From positions 3,889,001 to 3,953,000 of the forward strand of contig CANUEZ040000196.1 in the NCBI GenBank assembly GCA_948099385.1: a stretch of 64,000 bases of DNA, in the 5' to 3' direction. The stretch comes from Fasciola hepatica (taxonomy: Eukaryota > Platyhelminthes > Trematoda > Plagiorchiida > Fasciolidae). Made by a program: the position numbers and the translations under genes. This document shows, piece by piece, positions 51,258-62,700 of the stretch (positions are counted from its first letter, which is position 1; each line of letters opens with the position of its first letter). The notes beneath the pieces were generated by a model, which saw nothing but the letters and a program-made list of their open reading frames with translations, ran no database searches and was not told the DNA's origin.

Positions 51258-51680
51258 GCCCATAAATAGAGAAGTGATGTAAAATGGGATTGGATCGGTG
51301 TGCGAGAATTTGGTTGTTACCGTTCAAAGCGAAAGCGAAAGCCGAAGCCAATTTGGGGATTGTGCTATATCATGTAGTGTATATGTTGAACAAAGCCTTG
51401 AGACCCATATCGGATAGCCTTGTTGTTTGGGTGTTCGACTGACAATCGTTCACCCCAACCCTTGTTCGTGTCTCCGAGTGGGTTCTGTCCATGTGCAATG
51501 CTCATGATTCCTTTAGCGGATCAAACAGCTGTACAGTGCTTGCATAATTTTCAATGGTCAGTTCAGTGTTCAAGCTGCATGGAGAATCATATTATACAAA
51601 TCTACTCTGCTACTGCTCTATTGCATTGTATGAGCAATCTGTGTGGATTGTTCATAAGGGAATGCCTTGGTTTTACTTAG

Positions 51681-54211
51681 GCCCATAAATAGAGAAGTGA
51701 TGGAACATGGGATTGGATCGGTGTGCGAGAATTTGGTTGTTACCGTTCAAAGCGAAAGCGAAAGCCGAAGCCAATTTGGGGATTGTGCTATATCATGTAG
51801 TGTATAGTTGAACAAAGCGTTCAGACCCATATGGGATAGGCTTGTGGTTTGGGTGTTCGACTGACATTCGTTCACCCCAACCCTTGTTCGTGTCTCCGAG
51901 TGGGTTCTGTCCATGTGCAATGCTCATGATTCCTTTAGCGGATCAAACAGCTGTACAGTGCTTGCATAATTTTCAATGGTCAGTTCAGTGTTCAAGCTGC
52001 ATGGAGAATCATATTATACAAATCTACTCTGCTACTGCTCTATTGCATTGTATGAGCAATCTGTGTGGATTGTTCATAAGGGAATGCCTTGGTTTTACTT
52101 AGGCCCATAAATAGAGAAGTGATGGAACATGGGATTGGATCGGTGTGCGAGAATTTGGTTGTTACCGTTCAAAGCGAAAGCGAAAGCCGAAGCCAATTTG
52201 GGGATTGTGCTATATCATGTAGTGTATAGTTGAACAAAGCGTTCAGACCCATATGGGATAGGCTTGTGGTTTGGGTGTTCGATTGACAATCGTTCACCCC
52301 AACCCTTGTTCGTGTCTCCGAGTGGGCTCTGTCCATGTGCAATGCTCATGATTCCCTTAGCGGATCAAACAGCTGTACAGTGCTTCCATAATTTTCAATG
52401 GTCAGTTCAGTGTTCAAGCTGCATGGAGAATCATATTATACAAATCTACTCTGCTACTGCTCTATTGCATTGTATGAGCAATCTGTGTGGATTTTTCATA
52501 AGGGAATGCCTTGGTTTTATTTAGGCCCATAAATAGAGAAGTGATGGAACATAGGATTGGATCGGTGTGCGAGAATTTGGTTGTTACCGTTCAAAGCGAA
52601 AGCGAAAGCCGAAGCCAATTTGGGGATTGTGCTATAACATTTATTGTATATGTTGAACAAAGCGTTGAGACCCATATCGGATAGCCTTGTGGTTTGGGTG
52701 TTCGACTGACATTCGTTCATCCCAACCCTTGTTCTTGTCCCGTGTGGGCTCTGTCCATGTGCAATGCTCATGATTCCCTTAGCGGATCAAACAGCTGTAC
52801 AGTGCTTCCATAATTTTCAATGGTCAGTTCAGTGTTCAAGCTGCATGGAGAATCATATTATACAAATCTACTCTGCTACTGCTCTATTGCATTGTATGAG
52901 CAATCTGTGTGGATTGTTCATAAGGGAATGCCTTGGTTTTACTTAGGCCCATAAATAGAGAAGTGATGGAACATAGGATTGGATCGGTGTGCGAGAATTT
53001 GGTTGTTACCGTTCAAAGCGAAAGCGAAAGCCGAAGCCGATTTGGGGATTGTGCTGTATCATGTAGTGTATATGTTGAACAAAGCCTTGAGACCCATATC
53101 GGATAGCCTTGTGGTTTGGGTGTTCGACTGACAATCGTTCACCCCAACCCTTGTTCGTGTCTCCGAGTGGGCTCTGTCCATGTGCAATGCTCATGATTCC
53201 CTTAGCGGATCAAACAGCTGTACAGTGCTTCCATAATTTTCAATGGTCAGTTCAGTGTTCAAGCTGCATGGAGAATCATATACAAATCTACTCTGCTACT
53301 GCTCTATTGCATTGTATGAGCAATCTGTGTGGATTGTTCATAAGGGAATGCCTTGGTTTTATTTAGGCCCATAAATAGAGAAGTGATGTAAAATGGGATT
53401 GGATCGGTGTGCGAGAATTTGGTTGTTACCGTTCAAAGCGAAAGCGAAAGCCGAAGCCAATTTGGGGATTGTGCTATATCATGTAGTGTATATGTTGAAC
53501 AAAGCCTTGAGACCCATATCGGATAGCCTTGTTGTTTGGGTGTTCGACTGACAATCGTTCACCCCAACCCTTGTTCGTGTCTCCGAGTGGGTTCTGTCCA
53601 TGTGCAATGCTCATGATTCCTTTAGCGGATCAAACAGCTGTACAGTGCTTGCATAATTTTCAATGGTCAGTTCAGTGTTCAAGCTGCATGGAGAATCATA
53701 TTATACAAATCTACTCTGCTACTGCTCTATTGCATTGTATGAGCAATCTGTGTGGATTGTTCATAAGGGAATGCCTTGGTTTTACTTAGGCCCATAAATA
53801 GAGAAGTGATGGAACATGGGATTGGATCGGTGTGCGAGAATTTGGTTGTTACCGTTCAAAGCGAAAGCGAAAGCCGAAGCCAATTTGGGGATTGTGCTAT
53901 ATCATGTAGTGTATAGTTGAACAAAGCGTTCAGACCCATATGGGATAGGCTTGTGGTTTGGGTGTTCGACTGACATTCGTTCACCCCAACCCTTGTTCGT
54001 GTCTCCGAGTGGGTTCTGTCCATGTGCAATGCTCATGATTCCTTTAGCGGATCAAACAGCTGTACAGTGCTTGCATAATTTTCAATGGTCAGTTCAGTGT
54101 TCAAGCTGCATGGAGAATCATATTATACAAATCTACTCTGCTACTGCTCTATTGCATTGTATGAGCAATCTGTGTGGATTGTTCATAAGGGAATGCCTTG
54201 GTTTTACTTAG
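51681..54211. repeat. 2,531-bp duplicated block, copy 2
   Basis: This is the partner of 48727-51257 and carries the same 420-bp m126 with the 3-bp deletion at about 53275. The correspondence ends when m129 begins with a different variant set (ATTGTAAATG, GGAGGGGCTCGTGG). Confidence 0.85.
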
Positions 54212-55057
54212 GCCCATAAATAGAGAAGTGATGGAACATGGGATTGGATCGGTGTGCGAGAATTTGGTTGTTACCGTTCAAAGCGAAAGCGAAAGCCGAA
54301 GCCAATTTGGGGATTGTGCTATATCATGTATTGTAAATGTTGAACAAAGCCTTGAGACCCATATCGGAGGGGCTCGTGGTTTGGGTGTTCGACTGACATT
54401 CGTTCACCCCAACCCTTGTTCGTGTCTCCGAGTGGGTTCTGTCCATGTGCAATGCTCATGATTCCCTTAGCGGATCAAACAGCTGTACAGTGCTTCCATC
54501 ATTTTCAATGGTCAGTTCAGTGTTCAAGCTGCATGGAGAATCATATTATTCAAATCTACTCTGCTACTGCTCTATTGCATTGTATGAGCAATCTGTGTGG
54601 ATTGTTCATAAGGGAATGCCTTGGTTTTACTTAGGCCCATAAATAGAGAAGTGATGGAACATAGGATTGGATCGGTGTGCGAGAATTTGGTTGTTACCGT
54701 TCAAAGCGAAAGCGAAAGCCGAAGCCAATTTGGGGATTGTGCTATATCATGTAGTGTATATGTTGAACAAAGCGTTGAGACCCATATCGGATAGCCTTGT
54801 GGTTTGGGTGTTCGACTGACATTCGTTCACCCCAACCCTTGTTCGTGTCTCCGAGTGGGTTCTGTCCATGTGCAATGCTCATGATTCCCTTAGCGGATCA
54901 AACAGCTGTACAGTGCTTGCATAATTTTCAATGGTCAGTTCAGTGTTCAAGCTGCATGGAGAATCATATTATACAAATCTACTCTGCTACTGCTCTATTG
55001 CATTGTATGAGCAATCTGTGTGGATTGTTCATAAGGGAATGCCTTGGTTTTACTTAG
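54212..55057. repeat. Monomers m129-m130
   Basis: Two transitional units. m129 keeps GAACATGGG from the array to its left but has the GGAGGGGCTCG form and TCCATCATTTTC. m130 is GATAGCC with ACATTCG and TTGCATAA. Confidence 0.7.
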
Positions 55058-58000
55058 GCCCATAAATAGAGAAGTGATGGAACATAGGATTGGATCGGTG
55101 TGCGAGAATTTGGTTGTTACCGTTCAAAGCGAAAGCGAAAGCCGAAGCCAATTTGGGGATTGTGCTATATCATGTAGTGTATATGTTGAACAAAGCGTTG
55201 AGACCCATATCGGATAGCCTTGTGGTTTGGGTGTTCGACTGACATTCGTTCACTCCAACCCTTGTTCGTGTCTCCGAGTGGGTTCTGTCCATGTGCAATG
55301 CTCATGAATCCCTTTAGCGGATCAAACAGCTGTACAGTGCTTCCATAATTTTCAATGGTCAGTTCAGTGTTCAAGCTGCATGGAGAATCATATTATACAA
55401 ATCTACTCTGCTACTGCTCTATTGCATTGTATGAGCAATCTGTGTGGATTGTTCATAAGGGAATGCCTTGGTTTTACTTAGGCCCATAAATAGAGAAGTG
55501 ATGGAACATAGGATTGGATCGGTGTGCGAGAATTTGGTTGTTACCGTTCAAAGCGAAAGCGAAAGCCGAAGCCAATTTGGGGATTGTGCTATATCATGTA
55601 GTGTATATGTTGAACAAAGCGTTCAGACCCATATCGGATAGCCTTGTGGTTTGGGTGTTCGACTGACATTCGTTCACCCCAACCCTTGTTCGTGTCTCCG
55701 AGTGGGTTCTGTCCATGTGCAATGCTCATGATTCCCTTAGCGGATCAAACAGCTGTACAGTGCTTCCATAATTTTCAATGGTCAGTTCAGTGTTCAAGCT
55801 GCATGGAGAATCATATTATACAAATCTACTCTGCTACTGCTCTATTGCATTGTATGAGCAATCTGTGTGGATTGTTCATAAGGGAATGCCTTGGTTTTAC
55901 TTAGGCCCATAAATAGAGAAGAGATGGAACATGGGATTGGATCGGTGTGCGAGAATTTGGTTGTTACCGTTCAAAGCGAAAGCGAAAGCCGAAGCGAATT
56001 TGGGGATTGTGCTATATCATGTAGTGTATATGTTGAACAAAGCGTTGAGACCCATATCGGAGGGGCTCGTGCTTTGGGTGTTCGACTGACATTCGTTCAC
56101 CCCAACCCTTGTTCGTGTCTCCGAGTGGGTTCTGTCCATGTGCAATGCTCATGATTCCCTTAGCGGATCAAACAGCTGTACAGTGCTTCCATAATTTTCA
56201 ATGGTCAGTTCAGTGTTCAAGCTGCATGGAGAATCATATTATACAAATCTACTCTGCTACTGCTCTATTGCATTGTATGAGCAATCTGTGTGGATTGTTC
56301 ATAAGGGAATGCCTTGGTTTTACTTAGGCCCATAAATAGAGAAGTGATGGAACATAGGATTGGATCGGTGTGCGAGAATTTGGTTGTTACCGTTCAAAGC
56401 GAAAGCGAAAGCCGAAGCCAATTTGGGGATTGTGCTATATCATGTAGTGTATATGTTGAACAAAGCGTTGAGACCCATATGGGATAGCCTTGTGGTTTGG
56501 GTGTTCGACTGACAATCGTTCACCCCAACCCTTGTTCGTGTCTCCGAGTGGGTTCTGTCCATGTGCAATGCTCATGATTCCCTTAGCGGATCAAACAGCT
56601 GTACAGTGCTTCCATAATTTACAATGGTCAGTTCAGTGTTCAAGCTGCATGGAGAATCATATTATACAAATCTACTCTGCTACTGCTCTATTGCGTTGTA
56701 TGAGCAATCTATGTGGATTGTTCATAAGGGAATGCCTTGGTTTTACTTAGGCCCATAAATAGAGAAGTGGTGTAAAATGGGATTGGATCGGTGTGCGAGA
56801 ATTTGGTTGTTACCGTTCAAAGCGAAAGCGAAAGCCGAAGCCAATTTGGGGATTGTGCTATATCATGTAGTGTATATGTTGAACAAAGCCTTGAGACCCA
56901 TATCGGATAGCCTTGTTGTTTGGGTGTACGACTGTCAATCGTTCACCCCAACCCTTGTTCGTGTCCTCGAGTGGGTTCTGTCCATGTGCAATGCTCATGA
57001 TTCCCTTAGCGGATCAAACAGCTGTACAGTGCTTCCATAATTTTCAATGGTCAGTTCAGTGTTCAAGCTGCATGGAAAATCATATTATACAAATCTACTC
57101 TGCTACTGCTCTATTGCATTGTATGAGCAATCTGTGTGGATTGTTCATAAGGGAATGCCTTGGTTTTACTTAGGCCCATAAATAGAGAAGTGATGGAACA
57201 TAGGATTGGATCGGTGTACGAGAATTTGGTTGTTACCGTTCAAAGCGAAAGCGAAAGCCGAAGCCAATTTGGGGATTGTGCTATATCATGTAGTGTATAT
57301 GTTGAACAAAGCGTTGAGACCCATATCGGATAGCCTTGTGGTTTGGGTGTTCGACTGACATTCGTTCACTCCAACCCTTGTTCGTGTCTCCGAGTGGGTT
57401 CTGTCCATGTGCAATGCTCATGAATCCCTTTAGCGGATAAAACAGCTGTACAGTGCTTCCATAATTTTCAATGGTCAGTTCAGTGTTCAAGCTGCATGGA
57501 GAATCATATTATACAAATCTACTCTGCTACTGCTCTATTGCATTGTATGAGCAATCTGTGTGGATTGTTCATAAGGGAATGCCTTGGTTTTACTTAGGCC
57601 CATAAATAGAGAAGTGATGGAACATAGGATTGGATCGGTGTGCGAGAATTTGGTTGTTACCGTTCAAAGCGAAAGCGAAAGCCGAAGCCAATTTGGGGAT
57701 TGTGCTATATCATGTAGTGTATATGTTGAACAAAGCGTTCAGACCCATATCGGATAGCCTTGTGGTTTGGGTGTTCGACTGACATTCGTTCACCCCAACC
57801 CTTGTTCGTGTCTCCGAGTGGGTTCTGTCCATGTGCAATGCTCATGATTCCCTTAGCGGATCAAACAGCTGTACAGTGCTTCCATAATTTTCAATGGTCA
57901 GTTCAGTGTTCAAGCTGCATGGAGAATCATATTATACAAATCTACTCTGCTACTGCTCTATTGCATTGTATGAGCAATCTGTGTGGATTGTTCATAAGGG

Positions 58001-59289
58001 AATGCCTTGGTTTTACTTAGGCCCATAAATAGAGAAGAGATGGAACATGGGATTGGATCGGTGTGCGAGAATTTGGTTGTTACCGTTCAAAGCGAAAGCG
58101 AAAGCCGAAGCGAATTTGGGGATTGTGCTATATCATGTAGTGTATATGTTGAACAAAGCGTTGAGACCCATATCGGAGGGGCTCGTGCTTTGGGTGTTCG
58201 ACTGACATTCGTTCACCCCAACCCTTGTTCGTGTCTCCGAGTGGGTTCTGTCCATGTGCAATGCTCATGATTCCCTTAGCGGATCAAACAGCTGTACAGT
58301 GCTTCCATAATTTTCAATGGTCAGTTCAGTGTTCAAGCTGCATGGAGAATCATATTATACAAATCTACTCTGCTACTGCTCTATTGCATTGTATGAGCAA
58401 TCTGTGTGGATTGTTCATAAGGGAATGCCTTGGTTTTACTTAGGCCCATAAATAGAGAAGTGATGGAACATAGGATTGGATCGGTGTGCGAGAATTTGGT
58501 TGTTACCGTTCAAAGCGAAAGCGAAAGCCGAAGCCAATTTGGGGATTGTGCTATATCATGTAGTGTATATGTTGAACAAAGCGTTGAGACCCATATGGGA
58601 TAGCCTTGTGGTTTGGGTGTTCGACTGACAATCGTTCACCCCAACCCTTGTTCGTGTCTCCGAGTGGGTTCTGTCCATGTGCAATGCTCATGATTCCCTT
58701 AGCGGATCAAACAGCTGTACAGTGCTTCCATAATTTACAATGGTCAGTTCAGTGTTCAAGCTGCATGGAGAATCATATTATACAAATCTACTCTGCTACT
58801 GCTCTATTGCGTTGTATGAGCAATCTATGTGGATTGTTCATAAGGGAATGCCTTGGTTTTACTTAGGCCCATAAATAGAGAAGTGGTGTAAAATGGGATT
58901 GGATCGGTGTGCGAGAATTTGGTTGTTACCGTTCAAAGCGAAAGCGAAAGCCGAAGCCAATTTGGGGATTGTGCTATATCATGTAGTGTATATGTTGAAC
59001 AAAGCCTTGAGACCCATATCGGATAGCCTTGTTGTTTGGGTGTACGACTGTCAATCGTTCACCCCAACCCTTGTTCGTGTCCTCGAGTGGGTTCTGTCCA
59101 TGTGCAATGCTCATGATTCCCTTAGCGGATCAAACAGCTGTACAGTGCTTCCATAATTTTCAATGGTCAGTTCAGTGTTCAAGCTGCATGGAAAATCATA
59201 TTATACAAATCTACTCTGCTACTGCTCTATTGCATTGTATGAGCAATCTGTGTGGATTGTTCATAAGGGAATGCCTTGGTTTTACTTAG
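55058..59289. repeat. 5-monomer HOR, two copies of 2,116 bp
   Basis: m131-m135 (55058-57173) match m136-m140 (57174-59289). m131 and m136 share a 1-bp insertion (GAATCCCTTTAGCGG) found nowhere else. m132 and m137 are GATAGCC. m133 and m138 share GAGAAGAGATGG. m134 and m139 share TATGGGATAG, ATTTACAATGG and GCGTTGTATG. m135 and m140 share GTGGTGTAAAATGGG, GGGTGTACGACTG and GTCCTCGAG. I saw two differences, both in m131/m136. GTGTACGAG is present in m136 and m141 but not m131, which places the exchange point near p45. GGATAAAAC in m136 replaces GGATCAAAC. Confidence 0.9.
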
Positions 59290-59712
59290 GCCCATAAATA
59301 GAGAAGTGATGGAACATAGGATTGGATCGGTGTACGAGAATTTGGTTGTTACCGTTCAAAGCGAAAGCGAAAGCCGAAGCCAATTTGGGGATTGTGCTAT
59401 ATCATGTAGTGTATATGTTGAACAAAGCGTTCAGACCCATATCGGAGGGGCTCGTGCTTTGGGTGTTCGACTGACATTCGTTCACCCCAACCCTTGTTCG
59501 TGTCTCCGAGTGGGTTCTGTCCATGTGCAATGCTCATGATTTCCTTAGCGGATCAAACAGCTGTACAGTGCTTCCATAATTTTCAATGGTCAGTTCCGTG
59601 GTCAAGCTGCATGGAGAATCATATTATACAAATCTACTCTGCTACTGCTCTATTGCATTGTATGAGCAATCTGTGTGGATTGTTCATAAGGGAATGCCTT
59701 GGTTTTACTTAG
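59290..59712. repeat. Monomer m141 bridging two HOR arrays
   Basis: It has the GTGTACGAG of m136 at its left end. Its remainder (GGAGGGGCTCGTGC, GATTTCCTT, CAGTTCCGTGG) matches m150 and, up to the p290s, m144. It therefore looks like a recombinant between the 5-mer on its left and the 6-mer on its right. Confidence 0.75.
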
Positions 59713-62700
59713 GCCCATAAATAGAGAAGTGATGGAACATAGGATTGGATCGGTGTGCGAGAATTTGGTTGTTACCGTTCAAAGCGAAAGCGAAAGCCGA
59801 AGCCAATTTGGGGATTGTGCTATATCATGTAGTGTATATGTTGAACAAAGCGTTCAGACCCATATCGGATAGCCTTGTGGTTTGGGTGTTCGACTGACAA
59901 TCGTTCACCCCAACCCTTGTTCGTGTCTCCGAGTGGGTTCTGTCCATGTGCAATGCTCATGATTCCCTTAGCGGATCAAACAGGTGTACAGTGCTTCCAT
60001 AATTTTCAATGGTCAGTTCAGTGTTCAAGCTGCATGGAGAATCATATTATACAAATCTACTCTGCTACTGCTCTATTGCATTGTATGAGCAATCTGTGTG
60101 GATTGTTCATAAGGGAATGCCTTGGTTTTACTTAGGCCCATAAATAGAGAAGTGATGGAACATAGGATTGGATCGGTGCTGGAGAATTTGGTTGTTACCG
60201 TTCAAAGCGAAAGCGAAAGCCGAAGCCAATTTGGGGATTGTGCTATATCATGTAGTGTATATGTTGAACAAAGCGTTGAGACCCCTATCGGAGGGGCTCG
60301 TGCTTTGGGTGTTCGACTGACAATCGTTCACCCCAACCCTTGTTCGTGTCTCCGAGTGGGTTCTGTCCATGTGCAATGCTCATGATTCCCTTAGCGGATC
60401 AAACAGCTGTACAGTGCTTCCATAATTTACAATGGTCAGTTCCGTGGTCAAGCTGCATGGAGAATCATATTATACAAATCTACTCTGCTACTGCTCTATT
60501 GCATGGTATGAGCAATCTGTGTGGATTGTTCATAAGGGAATGCCTTGGTTTTATTTGGGCCCATAAATAGAGAAGTGATGGAACATAGGATTGGATCGGT
60601 GTGCGAGAATTTGGTTGTTACCGTTCAAAGCGAAAGCGAAAGCCGAAGCCAATTTGGGGATTGTGCTATATCATGTAGTGTATATGTTGAACAAAGCGTT
60701 GAGACCCATATCGGAGGGGCTCGTGCTTTGGGTGTTCGACTGACATTCGTTCACCCCAACCCTTGTTCGTGTCTCCGAGTGGGTTCTGTCCATGTGCAAT
60801 GCTCATGATTTCCTTAGCGGATCAAACAGCTGTACAGTGCTTCCATAATTTTCCATGGTCAGTTCAGTGTTCAAGCTGCATGGAGAATCATATTATACAA
60901 ATCTACTCTGCTACTGCTCTATTGCATTGTATGAGCAATCTGTGTGGATTGTTCATAAGGGAATGCCTTGGTTTTACTTAGGCCCATAAATAGAGAAGTG
61001 ATGGAACATAGGATTGGATCGGTGTGCGAGAATTTGGTTGTTACCGTTCAAAGCGAAAGCGAAAGCCGAAGCCAATTTGGGGATTGTGCTATATCATGTA
61101 GTGTATATGTTGAACAAAGCGTTCAGACCCATATCGGATAGCCTTGTGGTTTGGGTGTTCGACTGACAATCGTTCAACCCAACCCTTGTTCGTGTCTCCG
61201 AGTGGGTTCTGTCCATGTGCAATGCTCATGATTCCCTTAGCGGATCAAACAGGTGTACAGTGCTTCCATCATTTTCAATGGTCAGTTCAGTGTTCAATCT
61301 GCATGGAGAATCATATTATACAAATCTACTCTGCTACTGCTCTATTGCATTGTATGAGCAATCTGTGTGGATTGTTCATAAGGGAATGCCTTGGTTTTAC
61401 TTAGGCCCATAAATAGAGAAGTGATGGAACATAGGATTGGATCGGTGTGCGAGAATTTGGTTGTTACCGTTCAAAGCGAAAGCGAAAGCCGAAGCCAATT
61501 TGGGGATTGTGATATATCATGTAGTGTATATGTTGAACAAAGCGTTGAGACCCATATCGAATGGGCTCGTGCTTTGGGTGTTCGACTGACATTCGTTCAC
61601 CCCAACCCTTGTTCGTGTCTCCGAGTGGGTTCTGTCCATGTGCAATGCTCATGATTCCCTTAGCGGATCAAACAGCTGTACAGTGCTTCCTTAATTTGCA
61701 ATGGTCAGTTCAGTGTTCAAGCTGCATGGAGAATCATATTATACAAATCTACTCTGCTACTGCTCTATTGCATTGTATGAGCAATCTGTGTGGATTGTTC
61801 ATAAGGGAATGCCTTGGTTTTACTTAGGCCCATAAATAGAGAAGTGATGGAACATAGGATTGGATCGGTGTGCGAGAATTTGGTTGTAACCGTTCAAAGC
61901 GAAAGCGAAAGCCGAAGCCAATTTGGGGATTGTGCTATATCATGTATTGTATATGTTGAACAAAGCGTTGAGACCCATATGGGATAGCCTTGTTGTTTGG
62001 GTGTTCAACTGACATTCGTTCATCCCAACCCATGTTCTTGTCCCGTGTGGGCTCTGTCCATGTGCAATGCTCATGATTCCCTTAGCGGATCAAACAGCTG
62101 TACAGTGCTTCCATAATTTTCAATGGTCAGTTCAGTGTTCAAGCTGCATGGAGAATCATATTATACAAATCTACTCTGCTACTGCTCTATTGCATTGTAT
62201 CAGCAATCTGTGTGGATTGTTCATAAGGGAATGCCTTGGTTTTATTTAGGCCCATAAATAGAGAAGTGATGGAACATAGGATTGGATCGGTGTGCGAGAA
62301 TTTGGTTGTTACCGTTCAAAGCGAAAGCGAAAGCCGAAGCCAATTTGGGGATTGTGCTATATCATGTAGTGTATATGTTGAACAAAGCGTTCAGACCCAT
62401 ATCGGATAGCCTTGTGGTTTGGGTGTTCGACTGACAATCGTTCACCCCAACCCTTGTTCGTGTCTCCGAGTGGGTTCTGTCCATGTGCAATGCTCATGAT
62501 TCCCTTAGCGGATCAAACAGGTGTACAGTGCTTCCATAATTTTCAATGGTCAGTTCAGTGTTCAAGCTGCATGGAGAATCATATTATACAAATCTACTCT
62601 GCTACTGCTCTATTGCATTGTATGAGCAATCTGTGTGGATTGTTCATAAGGGAATGCCTTGGTTTTACTTAGGCCCATAAATAGAGAAGTGATGGAACAT

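Larger units (their letters stand above)
47037..54211. repeat. 6/7-monomer HOR array with near-identical copies
   Basis: Unit 1 is m112-m117 (47037-49570, 2,534 bp). Unit 2 is m118-m124 (49571-52524, 2,954 bp), which has an extra dimer step. Unit 3 begins at m125 (52525) and continues in register to 54211. Each unit opens with a 422-bp CCCGTGTGG monomer, then a GCCGATTTGG/GCTGTATC/GCCTTGAG monomer, then alternating GATGTAAAATGGG and GAACATGGG monomers. The GAACATGGG type has a 1-bp deletion (GTATAGTTG). Seven monomers share that deletion, and none lies outside this array. Confidence 0.9.
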
